Shown here: positions 36,773-46,148 of the stretch, piece after piece
Numbering within the stretch: position 1 is the stretch's first letter
Layout of the letters: each line of letters begins with the position of its first letter
Assembly: GCA_963797835.1 (NCBI GenBank)
Contig: CAWCRN010000010.1
Location: 124,001 to 188,000 of the forward strand
Direction: 5' to 3'
Length of the DNA: 64,000 bases
From: JBDTSW01 sp963797835
GTDB taxonomy: Bacteria > Actinomycetota > Thermoleophilia > Solirubrobacterales > 70-9
Position numbers and translations under genes: made by a program
Notes under the pieces: generated by a model
The model's database searches: none
Told to the model about the DNA's origin: nothing
What the model saw: only the letters and a program-made list of their open reading frames with translations

Positions 36773-37603
36773 CTACTTCTTCTTCTTCTTCGGAGCCTTG
36801 CAGTTGCCCGCGCTCGAGGTGATCGTGTGGGTGCCGAACCCGTCAACCACGACCATCTTGAAATCGCGGGTGCCCTTGCAATTGACGCTCACGAAGAGGT
36901 TCTTGGGCTTCGCCTTCTTCTTCTTCTTCGCGGCCGAGGCCGACTTGCCCTTGCCCTTCGGCTTGGCCTTGATGTTGGCCCAGTTCATGCCGCCTTCCGG
37001 CAGGCCGCCTTCGGCGCCCGGCAGCGGGTACTTGATGTTGTCCTCGAGCGTCCAGGTGAACTCGGTCACGCCGCCCTTGTTGGCCAGCGTGATCGGGTAG
37101 GCGCCCAGGAACCCGAGGGTCGCGCACTGCTCCGGCGGACCGTCGAGGACCAGGGCGAACGTCCCCGGAGCGCTGTTCCAGACGTCAAACGTCTTGCCGA
37201 GGCACTGCGTGTTCGGGCCCTCGGCCGCCCCCAGCGGGCCGAACTCGGCGACCGCGTTCGGGCCGACCCCGATGTGGGAGCCCGGAGGACAGACCGACGT
37301 CGACTTGGCGTCGTTGATCGCCTGGATCGAGCACTGCGGGATCCCCTTCTGGCGTGCCGTCACGCCCTCCCACGACCAGGTCCAGCTGAACGGGACCGCG
37401 GCGCGGTAGCTCGGGTCGGCGTTGTTGGTCGCCTTGATCAGCCAGCTGCCCGAGAACGGCGCCGGCGCGGCCTTGCTGCCGCCACCCTGGGTCCCGGTCC
37501 CTGAAGACGTCCAGGTCGCCTCCGTGGATACCGCGTGGGCGTTCGTGACCAGGCCCAGGGAAAGCAGCCCCCCCAGGGCGAGGCCGATTGTAAACCGCCT
37601 CAT
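36773..37603 (-). CDS. secreted Lys-rich protein of unknown function, copy 2 (intact)
   Basis: 276 residues. ATG 37603 follows AGGAGAG. The signal peptide is MRRFTIGLALGGLLSLGLVT with AHA cleavage site. The mature part has a W-rich start (WTSSGTGTQGGGSK, FSWTWSWEG), six or more cysteines in pairs and PGSHIGVGPNAVAEFGPLGA. A linker KGKGKSASAAKKKKKAKPKN follows, then a short C-terminal segment with one Cys and a final run of lysines. The Lys runs are encoded by AAG repeats, which explains CTT length variation between copies. The positive tails could bind the cell wall or acidic polymers. No known domain recognised. Confidence 0.8.
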   Translation of the reverse strand: MRRFTIGLALGGLLSLGLVTNAHAVSTEATWTSSGTGTQGGGSKAAPAPFSGSWLIKATNNADPSYRAAVPFSWTWSWEGVTARQKGIPQCSIQAINDAKSTSVCPPGSHIGVGPNAVAEFGPLGAAEGPNTQCLGKTFDVWNSAPGTFALVLDGPPEQCATLGFLGAYPITLANKGGVTEFTWTLEDNIKYPLPGAEGGLPEGGMNWANIKAKPKGKGKSASAAKKKKKAKPKNLFVSVNCKGTRDFKMVVVDGFGTHTITSSAGNCKAPKKKKK

Positions 37604-37713
37604 TCTTGACTCTCCTCTCGTGTGACTTGCCATTTCATTGGTTCTCTAGCGGATGGTGCTCGTGTGAAGTTAACAGGTGTTCACAGGCCTGTGGGCTCTG
37701 CCCATCGCCTGCG

Positions 37714-39247
37714 TCATGGCAGCGTCCCGAGCTCGGGGAAAACGCCCGTTCCCGCGCCCATCGCAGGGCCCAGGGGGGCCTGCGAGCGGCACGGAGGAGC
37801 AGGAGGATCGACCGGGTTCGGGTTGGTCGGTATGTCCGTGTAGTAGAACGGCAGCGCCGGCTCGACGGGCGGGTTGGTGAGCGGGTCGCCGTTGACGAGG
37901 ATGTCATCCCACGGCGGTGCCGTGAAGCTCGGAAGCGGCCGGTTGACGCACAGGTGGCCGGCGAACTGCGGCAGGCCCCCGGTGATCTCCAGGGCGCTGC
38001 CCGGCGCGGGGTAGGGGTTCGACCGGCTGGTGCCGAAGCGCTGCGAGTAGGCGCCGAGGGACTCCAGGCTGGTCGGGAGGGCGCCGCGCACGTAGTGCAG
38101 CTGGCCGGGCAGCGCCACCGGCTTGGCCGTCGATTGTGTGGCGGCCCCGACGTTGGCGAAGGCGCCGACGAGCTCGCGCCGGTAGCCGTTCGCGTAGTCG
38201 ATCACGGGGGTCACCCTGCCCAGCCAGGGCGTTGAGACCTCGAGGAACGGCGGGATCGTGCTCAGGAAGCTGTTGAGGGCCGGTATGCCCTTCTTCGAGG
38301 CGCGGGTCAGCGGCCGGATCCCGAGCATGAACGTGCGCAGCGGCGGGGAGATGACCTTCAGATCCCTGAGCACCGGCGAGAGCTCGCGGGCGGCGGGGAT
38401 CAGCTGCCTGAGGAGTGGCGTGGTGTCCTCGGAGAATTCCGCGAAGCGCTCCGAGGTGGCGACGGTCTCGTCGATGAAGGTCGGGAGGATCGTGATCGCG
38501 TCGGCGAGCTCCTCGTTGCGCGCGGCGGTCGCCCGGAACACCCGCGCGCTGTTCTCGACCAGGCCCCGCAGCTGGCCCTGCCGCTCGCTCAGCGCGGTCA
38601 GGGCGCCGCCGCCCTCGCGCAGCAGCATCGCCGTCTCCTCGTCCTGCTGGCGGACCACCTCGAGCGCCTGATCGATGTTTACCGCGAAATCCGGCATGGT
38701 CGAGAGCAGCCAGCTGAAGTACGGCGCCGATCCCTGGAAGGCGCCGCCCTGGTTGCTGAGCATGCTTGTGAGGGCCGCCCGGGTCCCGGGGTCGAAGGTG
38801 TTGAGCAGGTCCTCGAACACGACCGACTCCTCGACCCGCCCGGACGGGAGCGTTCCCCCTTCGGGCACGTCGGGCGCGTCGGCCGATCCCGGCGAGAGCT
38901 CGATGTACGGCTCGCCGAGCAGGCTCTTCTGCCTCAGGACCGCCTTGGTGTCCGTGGGCCGCGGGGCGAACTCGTTGTCGATCGCCATCTGGACGATCGT
39001 CTCGTTGGCCTCCTGATCGAGCTCGGTGGACGTGACGCTGCCCACGTCGATGCCGGCGATGCGGACGTCCGTTCCCTGGACCAGGCCCCTGGCCTCCTTG
39101 AACGCGATGCTGCATCCGGTAGGACTCGGGCTTGAGCGGGATCGGCCCGCCGAACTCGATCCACATGTAGACGGTCGCCGCGAAGCAGGCCACGATGAAC
39201 CCGACGAGCGCCACGAGCGCACCAAAGCTTGGTCGCTGGACGATCAT
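37714..39247 (-). CDS. mceF: Mce family protein, sixth in operon (MceF position; one frameshift)
   Basis: About 511 residues. ATG 39247 starts a membrane anchor (FGALVALVGFIVACFAATVY) and FGGPIPLKPESYR. A surplus base near 39117 shifts into the main frame with the MlaD/Mce core (VQGTDVRIAGIDVGSVTSTE, LLGEPYIELSPGSADAPD). The helical Mce domain follows, then a Pro-rich C-terminus with two cysteines. It acts as one subunit of the hexameric lipid-transfer tube of an Mce importer, anchored in the membrane and projecting outward. The start overlaps the preceding stop (TGATG). Last gene of the operon; the palindrome CACAGGCCTGTG at 37682-37693 just downstream could form part of a terminator. Confidence 0.85.
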
Positions 39248-42039
39248 CAGCAGAACACCGTCTCGTCGGGGAGGTTGGCGAGCCTGGTGATCGAGCCGAG
39301 GATCGGGTTCGCGGCCTCGACCGTGTTGAGCGCGTCGAACTGCGGGCAGGTGAGCATCGGCAGGCCTCGCAGCGCCGCGCCGTGGGCGTCCTGGATGCTG
39401 GCCAGGGAGGGCAGGATGTGCGAGAGCCAGCTGTAGTGGAAGAGGTATCCCTCCTCGGCACCGGCGGGGTTGTTGGCGAGCCCGTTGAAGAACCCGTTGA
39501 GCACGTCGGCCGTCGTCACCAGACCCGGCGAAGCGTCGGCGAACTCCGTGATCGGGACCCTCACCCGCTTGAAGATCGGCAGCGTCTGGCGGGCGAAGGG
39601 CCGGAGCTGGTCCCTCACGATCGGCAGCGTCTTGGTCGCGAAGGGTCGCAGTGCGCGCTCCGAGGGCGCCAGGGCGCGAGCAAAGCCGCGCAGGTTTCCG
39701 GTCGAGATCCTCAGCTGGCGGCCGAACTCGACGGTGGAGGCGAGCGCCGCGTCCGTCTCCTGGAGGGTCGGGGGAAGCTGATCGAGCGCGGCGATGAGCT
39801 GCTCGTCCTCGGACCCTATGGCGGCGAAGGCGCGGTTGGAGCCGTCCACGAGCCGGGCGATGTCGACGTTGACGGCCCCGAGCTCGGTCATCACCTGCGA
39901 GAGACCGGTGACCGCGTGCTTCAGGTTGCGGCGGCGCTCGCCCAGCTTCTCGACGACGAGACGCGCGTTCTCGGCGAAGGGGTCGAACTGCCGCAGGGTC
40001 GCGCTCAGGTCCTTGACGGCCGCCGGGTCGGGCTCGCCCTCGTCCCCGGCCTCGTCGCTGGCGCCGAGCCCCTGGGCGGCACCGGCCAGCAGCAGCCGCG
40101 TATAGGCGCGCGTGTCGGTGTCCAGGTTCGCCAGGATCTCCTGAACGTCCACCGCGGGCTGAGTTTGGCCGACCGGGATGCGGCCCCCGTTCTCGAGCTC
40201 GCCGGCCGCGGCCGTGCCGGGATCGAGGGCGACGAACATGTCCTTCAGGGCCGTGCGCGGGCGGAGCAGCAGCGTCGCGTCCTGGTAGACCTCGAGGTCC
40301 TCGTCGTCGACCTCGACGGTCACCACGGCGCTCTGGTCGTCGACCTGGACGTCCTTGACCACGCCCACCTGCACGCCGGCCACCGCGATCGGCTGGGCGG
40401 TCCCGGGCAGGAGCCCGGTCGCGTCCGCGAACTCGGCCTCGAACTCGTAGGTCTCCGCGGCGCCCGGGAACCAGGACGGGCTGCTGAACTGGGTTTGGTT
40501 GGAGAGAATCCACCCGGTCACGGCCAGCCCGCCCACCGCGGTCAAGACGATGATCACGGCATCGCGGCGGTTCCGGTGCAGGGCCCTCCGCAGGATGAAC
40601 CAGAAGTGCGCCAGGCCGGTCTTCTTCACGGGGTCCCCCCGGTCGCGGCCGCAGTTGAGGTCGGGCCGCGCGTTGGCCGTGCACTTGGACTCGAAGTTGA
40701 TCGGCGGCTCCGAGTTCGTGTAGGCGGGACGGGTGCCCAGGGGCGGAAGCACCGCGTTCGCCCGCGAGATGCCGAAGCCGGGCATGTTCGCGGTCTCGAC
40801 CAGATGCGCTCCCCCGGCGATCTGGGCCCGGGCGAAATGCCCGTTCCCGTCGAAGTTCTGCGTGGCGCTGGCGAGCCCGGTGAAGCCCTGGAAGAGCTCC
40901 TGCTCCACCGTCGGCCCGGAGGGCAACGGCGGGTCGTTGATGACGACGTCGCCGGTGGGGAAGATGTTCTTGCTCCAGCAGGTGGAGATCCCCTCGAGGT
41001 CCTGAAGGATGGGGATCAGGTCCGCGAACAGAGAGGCACCGGCCCTGACCGTCGGCCTGGCCTCGTTCAGCAGCCCGCCCGCCTCCTTCGCGGACAGCAA
41101 CGGCGTCGCCTGGCCGAGCCACGGCGTCACCGCCCGGATCGTCCCCGGCAGCTCCTCGAGGCCCGGGATGAGGTCGTTCGCGAGCGCCGTCGTGTTGGGC
41201 ACGGCGCGCTCGAGCTCGTAGAAGGCTTCCTCTTGGTGGCGCAGCACCGGGTCGAGCAACTCGATGGTGCGGCTGAGCTCATCGTGCCGCGATGCCGTCG
41301 CCTGCATCGTCCGGTTGAAGTTGGAGATCAGGTCGGCGAGCGCGGCCTCCTGGTTCGCGAACCCGGCGAACGTCGCGTCGGCCCCTCGGACCAGCTTCGC
41401 GACGTCTCCCTCCTTCTCGCCCTGCAGCCCGTCGAAGGTCTTGGCGATGCCCTCGAACACCGCCGGAGTGTTCTCGAGCGAGTCGTTGAGCGCCTCGCCC
41501 GTCGTCTCGCCGTTCGAGTCCTTCTCGTTCAGGCTGCGCCCCACCCCCTGCACGACCGTCCGGAGGTTGTTGCGGGTGGCGATCGGCAGATCCGAGAGCA
41601 CGCGGTCGAGCTGGACCGGACCGGTCGTGCGGTCGACCGCGATCGTGTCCCCCTCCTCCATCTCCGGGGCGCCGGGGCTGCCCGGATCGAGGGCGACGTA
41701 GTAGTTGCCCTCGAACACGAGGCGGGACTTGATCGTCGCCTGCGCGTCGGCCCGGACCGGCAGGGCCGCGTCCTCGAGGTTCATGGTCACCTCAATCGCG
41801 TCGGATCCCTCGGCGGCCGGTTGCACCGAGGCGACCTCGCCGACCGCGACCCCGGCGATCCTGACCTGGGCTCGCGGCTTCACCTGGGACTCCGAGCGGA
41901 ACAGAGCCTTGAGCTGGTACGGGTTGCCGCCGACCGGGCCCGTACCGAAGAAGCCCAGGAACAGGGCCAGGGCCAGGCCCCCGATGCCGATCGCGGCCCA
42001 AACGGCCAGCGAGATCCGTGATCTCTCCAGACGCCTCAT
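39247..42039 (-). CDS. two Mce proteins in one open frame (MceD and MceE positions; apparent fusion)
   Basis: One open frame of 930 residues from ATG 42039 (overlapping the MceC stop, ATGA). Residues 1-~470 are a full Mce protein (anchor WAAIGIGGLALALFLGFFG, MlaD core VRIAGVAVGEVASV, NYYVALDPGSPG, Cys-containing end). Then GTG 40629 (VKKTGLAHFWFILRRALHRN) begins a second complete Mce protein with its own anchor (IIVLTAVGGLAVTGWILSN) and core (VAGVQVGVVKDVQV). A run of six C/G (40635-40640) precedes the junction. One base fewer would end the first protein at TGA 40628-40626, overlapping the GTG exactly as other genes in this operon do. Two separate genes, mceD and mceE, are therefore more likely than a real fusion. 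Confidence 0.85.
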   Translation of the reverse strand: MRRLERSRISLAVWAAIGIGGLALALFLGFFGTGPVGGNPYQLKALFRSESQVKPRAQVRIAGVAVGEVASVQPAAEGSDAIEVTMNLEDAALPVRADAQATIKSRLVFEGNYYVALDPGSPGAPEMEEGDTIAVDRTTGPVQLDRVLSDLPIATRNNLRTVVQGVGRSLNEKDSNGETTGEALNDSLENTPAVFEGIAKTFDGLQGEKEGDVAKLVRGADATFAGFANQEAALADLISNFNRTMQATASRHDELSRTIELLDPVLRHQEEAFYELERAVPNTTALANDLIPGLEELPGTIRAVTPWLGQATPLLSAKEAGGLLNEARPTVRAGASLFADLIPILQDLEGISTCWSKNIFPTGDVVINDPPLPSGPTVEQELFQGFTGLASATQNFDGNGHFARAQIAGGAHLVETANMPGFGISRANAVLPPLGTRPAYTNSEPPINFESKCTANARPDLNCGRDRGDPVKKTGLAHFWFILRRALHRNRRDAVIIVLTAVGGLAVTGWILSNQTQFSSPSWFPGAAETYEFEAEFADATGLLPGTAQPIAVAGVQVGVVKDVQVDDQSAVVTVEVDDEDLEVYQDATLLLRPRTALKDMFVALDPGTAAAGELENGGRIPVGQTQPAVDVQEILANLDTDTRAYTRLLLAGAAQGLGASDEAGDEGEPDPAAVKDLSATLRQFDPFAENARLVVEKLGERRRNLKHAVTGLSQVMTELGAVNVDIARLVDGSNRAFAAIGSEDEQLIAALDQLPPTLQETDAALASTVEFGRQLRISTGNLRGFARALAPSERALRPFATKTLPIVRDQLRPFARQTLPIFKRVRVPITEFADASPGLVTTADVLNGFFNGLANNPAGAEEGYLFHYSWLSHILPSLASIQDAHGAALRGLPMLTCPQFDALNTVEAANPILGSITRLANLPDETVFC

Positions 42040-43458
42040 GGTGCGGTCACCGGACTCTCGGTCGTGGCCTTCTGGACGCCCGGGACGTTCCCGATGATCG
42101 GCCGGTTCTGGATGTAGGGCTCGTTCCCGGACTCGCACTCGGCGGGCTGACCCGGGGCGGCGGCGTTCGGATAGGGGTTGCTGTGGAGGGGCCCGATCGC
42201 CTTCGCCGCCGGCGCCTGCCAGATCGAGGCCGACGGTCCGCGCTCGCTGTTGCGCGAGGTGTCGGTGACCACCCCTGAGGCGCGGATGACCGTACCGGTC
42301 GTGAACGACTCCTTGACGACGCTCGTCAGATTGCGAAGCAGGAGGGACGGATAGCTGCAGACGGTCTCGGCCGGGGTCACGAACGCGACCGGCGGCTGCA
42401 GCGCGTTGGCGAAGTCCGCGAGCCGGTAGCTGCCCGGCACGACCGAGGGGATCTCCGCGTAGTCGGCGAGGTAGTCGGTCGAGTCGATCAGCCGATCGCT
42501 GAGGCGCGGGACCAGGTTGAGGTTGTCCGCCCCCGCTTCGAGCGCGTCGGCGAGGATCGGCGCCGTCTTGGGCAGCACCGAGGTGCCCGGCTCCAGGGCA
42601 TCCATCAGGTCCGCCGCCGCGCGGATCACGAGCCGCTCGCGAGGCAGCGTGTCGGCGACCCGGTCCAGCAGGCGCGGGGTCCCCTCGATCGTCTCATGCA
42701 GATCGGGCCGGACGGACTCGAACGCCTTGAAGGTCGTATCGAGGTCGGTGACCAGTCCCGGCAGCGTCTGCGACGCCGGCGCCAGCTCCCCGAACGTGCC
42801 GGTGGTGCCCTGCGATGAACGTCTTCAGCCCGTTGTCGGGGTCGGCGAGGATCCTCTGCGCGGCCGCCGACTCCTTCAGCGTGCCGGGAAAATGCTCGAG
42901 GAAGGCGTTCAGGTCCGGCCCGCGCCCCGCGAGCCCCAGGCCCAGCGCCTCGAGGGTGGTGCGCGTCCCCGCCCGGGCGGGTGCCGTAAAGGTGTTGAGC
43001 ACCTCGTCGATGTCGGTGACGGGGTCGCTCTCGGAGTTCTGGGCGATCGAGACGAAGGCGCCGTCGCCCAGGTCCTCGTTGGAGCGTCCCGGCCTGATCT
43101 CGACGTACTTCTTGCCGAGGGCGCCCAGCAGGTGGATCGAGAAGACCGAATCGGCGGGCAGGGGCTCGAACTTGGGCTCCAAGGCGAGCTTCATCTCGGC
43201 GACCGGCGCGCCGCTGCCCTCGGCCTCGGCGGCGTCGACGGCCGTCACCTGGCCGACGCGGGTACCCGCGATCATCACGTCGGCGCCCGCGGTCAGCTTG
43301 CCCGTGGTCGGCAGCTGGACGGTCAGGTTGTAGCGAGGAATCGCGGGCAAGCCCCGCGTCGAGCGGAAGGCGACGAAGACGCCGAGCACGATCAGGACGA
43401 GCGCGGCCAGGCCCATGATCGTCCTGTTGGCTCCCAGGTGTCCGGGCAGGCGGGTCAC
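42036..43458 (-). CDS. mceC: Mce family protein, third in operon (MceC position; one frameshift)
   Basis: About 474 residues. GTG 43458 overlaps the MceB stop (GTGA). The anchor is IMGLAALVLIVLGVFVAF. The MlaD core has ADVMIAGTRVGQVTAV and LGKKYVEIRPGRS. The frame breaks near 42812 (after LKTFIA) and resumes as TTGTFGELAPASQTLPGLV, then continues to 42036 with a Cys-containing, Pro-rich end. Part of the Mce substrate-transfer complex. No other oddity. Confidence 0.85.
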
Positions 43459-44816
43459 TTGTCGTCCCCAAGCAGGAAGTCGAGGAGGGCTTCGGCGCTT
43501 GCCCCGCCGGCCCGGCCGGCCCGGCCTGCCTTGCCCGGCGCCGGATCGATCGGCCCCGCGGCCTTGCCGGCCGACGCCGGCAGCGGCTTCACTACCTCGG
43601 CCTGCCCGCCCCAATTCGCATCGCAGGTGTTGAAGCCCCTGGTCGTGTACTCCGAGCAGGCGCTCGAGAGGACCTCGATCCTCGCGTAGTGGCCCTCGGC
43701 GTCGAACCCGTTCACCGTTCCCGTGCCGTAGTAGAAGAACTGCAGGAGGCGCTCGCGGAACTGCTTGTCCCGCAGGCTCGTGCTGAGCTTGCCGAGATCC
43801 ACGCCGAGCGGCTTGAGCGGCTTGCTCAACGCTGTCGCGGCGTCGATCAGGTGGGTGAGGCGCTGGTAGTCCGGGCCGGCCTCGTCAGCGAACCGGCCCA
43901 GCGCCTCGAGGGCCGGGATTCCATCCCGGGCAACCGGCTTCAGGGCGGTCATCGCTCGGCCCAGGTCGTGACCCGACTCCCCCAGCTGGGTGAGGACGGG
44001 CGTGCCCTCGCGGGTGAGCCGCGACAGGTCCCTGACCGCGGGCCGCAGCTCGCGCAGGAAGCGCGGCAGCCTGTCGATGGACTGGGCGATCTCCTCGCTG
44101 CTCGCAGCCGCTGTCTCGGCGGTGCCGGCGGCCGAGGTCACGAACCCGGCGAGCTCCCTGCGCTTCGAGGCCAGCGCCGTCGCGACGCTGTCGGCGTCGA
44201 CGGCGAACTGAGCGAGCTCGCGATTCTGGCCGGCGAGGATCTTGAACACGCGAGTCGTCTGCCGGAAGGCGGGAACCGAGCGGTGGATGACCTCGTTCAG
44301 CTCCTCGCCGCGGGCGGCGAGGCCGACCCCGAGCTCGGACAGCATCAGCGCGAGCTGCCTGCCCGTCGGCTCTCGGTAGGTGCCGAGAACGAGATCGAGG
44401 TCCACGGGGGTGCTGGTCTGCGAGATCGGGAGCTCGTGGGTCCCCTCGCCGATGCCCGACTCGATCGTCGCCAGCTCGGGCGCCTCGGTCGTGCCCGGGT
44501 CGCACTCGACGAACTTGACCGCGAGCAGGCCCTCGGAGCGGATCGTGCAGTGAGCGTTGGCGTGGAAGGGCGTGAAGCGCGAGTCGTCGACCCGGAACGT
44601 GACCGCGGCCTCGCGGTCGCCGGTGAGCTCGACCTTCTCGATCTCGCCGATGCCCGCCCCGGCGACCTTGAGCTCCTCGCCCTCGGCCAGGAACGCGGCG
44701 TTGTCGAAGACGGCGGTGATCCGGTAGGTGTCGCCGCTGCCGTCGTCACCCCACGCCGTCACGGCGAGGACCGGGACGGCCAGGGCCACCGCGACTATGA
44801 CCGCCAGCCTCCTCAT
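43455..44816 (-). CDS. mceB: Mce family protein, second in operon (MceB position)
   Basis: 453 residues and intact. ATG 44816 overlaps the MceA stop (ATGA). The N-terminal anchor or signal is LAVIVAVALAVPVLAVTAWG. The MlaD-type core follows (LKVAGAGIGEIEKVEL, GLLAVKFVECDPG), then a long alpha-helical region and YYGTGTVNGFDAEGHYAR near the end, typical of the Mce C-terminal domain. The C-terminus is Gly/Ala/Lys-rich. It belongs to the periplasm-like/extracytoplasmic tube of an Mce importer. Confidence 0.88.
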   Translation of the reverse strand: MRRLAVIVAVALAVPVLAVTAWGDDGSGDTYRITAVFDNAAFLAEGEELKVAGAGIGEIEKVELTGDREAAVTFRVDDSRFTPFHANAHCTIRSEGLLAVKFVECDPGTTEAPELATIESGIGEGTHELPISQTSTPVDLDLVLGTYREPTGRQLALMLSELGVGLAARGEELNEVIHRSVPAFRQTTRVFKILAGQNRELAQFAVDADSVATALASKRRELAGFVTSAAGTAETAAASSEEIAQSIDRLPRFLRELRPAVRDLSRLTREGTPVLTQLGESGHDLGRAMTALKPVARDGIPALEALGRFADEAGPDYQRLTHLIDAATALSKPLKPLGVDLGKLSTSLRDKQFRERLLQFFYYGTGTVNGFDAEGHYARIEVLSSACSEYTTRGFNTCDANWGGQAEVVKPLPASAGKAAGPIDPAPGKAGRAGRAGGASAEALLDFLLGDDK

Positions 44817-46141
44817 GGGCCGGGGGGCAGCAGTAGGGGGTTGCATCCCGGGACCACCACGGGGGCCGAGCCGTCGAGCGGAGCCTGCATCGCCGCGCCG
44901 GGGCAGCGGGCGCCGGCCCCGAGCTCGAAGCCGCCAAGGCGGTTGGCGGGGGGCTGAGGGACGATCTCGTTGAGGCCGGCGTTGTAGCTGCTGGCGCCGA
45001 GGACGGGGAGGCCGCGGAGGTAGTGGCCGTTGGCGTCATACGTGCCTGCCAGCTGGCCGATGTTCGAGATCGCGCCGAAGATGTCGGGGGTGTAGGCGCG
45101 GAGCAGGTCGATGGTGTCCTCGGAGTCGCCCATGAACTCGGCGGTGCTCGGGAACGCCGTGGACGCGGTCTTGGAGAGGGCCGGCGTCGTCTTGAGGAGG
45201 TCCGTGAGGTCGTTGCGCTTCCCCTTCTTGTCCACGATCGCGGCCGCGTCCGGAACGGACTTGCGGGCCCGCTTCGTGAACGGCGCCAGCTTGCGCAGGA
45301 ACGGGGCCAGATCCTTCGTCGTGGGCTTGGCGACGGCCACGAACTCGTCCAGCTCGTCCATCGCCCCGCGCAGCTCGACGAAGGAGGTGTTCGAGCGCCG
45401 CAGCGTGTCCGGCAGCTGCCCCAGCGCGCTGTCGAGCGCCTCGGCCTCGTCCCCGATCGCGCCCGTTGTCGTGTTGGCGGCCGAGATCAGCTCGACCAGC
45501 TCCGCCCGCCGCGAGTTCATCGCGCGGGCGGTCCTGGCGGCCTTCCCCAGCAGGCCCGCGAACGCGTCCTGGTCCTTCGCGAGCTCTCCCATCAGCTCGG
45601 AGACGCTCCCGAAGGTCGGTCCCAGCCACGAGATCGTCTCGTTGACCTCCTCTGAGCGGCCGTCGAGGACGGTGGCGCCGCCCCGCACGAGCTCCTGCAG
45701 GCCCTTGCGGGTCCGTGCGTTCAGCGTGTCGAACAGCGCGTCCCCTTCCACGATCGAGGTGGAGCCGGCGACCCCGATCGTGCTGCCGTCCGGGAGCGGC
45801 TCCGCCTCGCCGGGTGGCGGCTGCACGACGACGTAGCGGTTGGCGAGCCCGAGCACGGATGTGGAGCGGACGGCGACGGTCGTGCCCTGCCCGAGCGGCG
45901 CGGTGTCCTCGTTGATCTCCAGGTCCACCTCCGCGGTCCCGTCGTCCGCGAGGTTGATGTCCGTGACGGAGCCCACGTTCACCGCTCCGATGCGGACGTC
46001 GTTGCCCTTGATCAGCTGGCTGGAGTTGTCCAGGCGGACCGTCACCTTGTAGGGGGATCCCCCAGACCCGAGCAGAACGACTGCCACGGCCAGGATCCCC
46101 AGGCCGAGAGCCACCAGAGCTGCAACTCGCTTTGCGTTCAC
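44813..46141 (-). CDS. mceA: Mce family protein, first in operon (MceA position)
   Basis: 442 residues and intact. GTG 46141 (VNAKRVAALVALGLGILAVA) gives the membrane anchor and lies 7 bp after the permease stop. An upstream in-frame ATG at 46201 would overlap the permease by 53 bases and adds no Mce sequence. The MlaD core is DVRIGAVNVGSVTDI and VLGLANRYVVVQPP. The helical Mce domain is followed by a segment with GTYDANGHYLRGLPV and two cysteines. This is the usual leading Mce subunit directly after the two permeases. Confidence 0.88.
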   Translation of the reverse strand: MNAKRVAALVALGLGILAVAVVLLGSGGSPYKVTVRLDNSSQLIKGNDVRIGAVNVGSVTDINLADDGTAEVDLEINEDTAPLGQGTTVAVRSTSVLGLANRYVVVQPPPGEAEPLPDGSTIGVAGSTSIVEGDALFDTLNARTRKGLQELVRGGATVLDGRSEEVNETISWLGPTFGSVSELMGELAKDQDAFAGLLGKAARTARAMNSRRAELVELISAANTTTGAIGDEAEALDSALGQLPDTLRRSNTSFVELRGAMDELDEFVAVAKPTTKDLAPFLRKLAPFTKRARKSVPDAAAIVDKKGKRNDLTDLLKTTPALSKTASTAFPSTAEFMGDSEDTIDLLRAYTPDIFGAISNIGQLAGTYDANGHYLRGLPVLGASSYNAGLNEIVPQPPANRLGGFELGAGARCPGAAMQAPLDGSAPVVVPGCNPLLLPPGP

Positions 46142-46148
46142 CCTGCCT

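Larger units (their letters stand above)
35613..37586. repeat. tandem duplication of a secreted-protein gene with its terminator
   Basis: Two units about 1,075 bp apart (35613-36505 and 36688-37580) are almost identical from the terminator hairpin through the gene to the codons after the signal peptide (SLGLVTNAHAVSTEATW). Only the signal-peptide start and the upstream regions differ. The small differences include CTT-repeat length and one base deletion in copy 1, so the duplication is young or kept alike by conversion. Confidence 0.9.

Noticed and set aside
35613..37610. CRISPR or mobile-element explanation for the repeated DNA at 35.6-37.6 kb
   Set aside because: There are only two long units containing a gene and terminator, with no short spaced repeats, transposase or target-site duplication.
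39229..42021. 930-codon plus-strand open frame across the Mce genes
   Set aside because: Shadow of the opposite-strand Mce coding sequence; no domain pattern and low-complexity composition.
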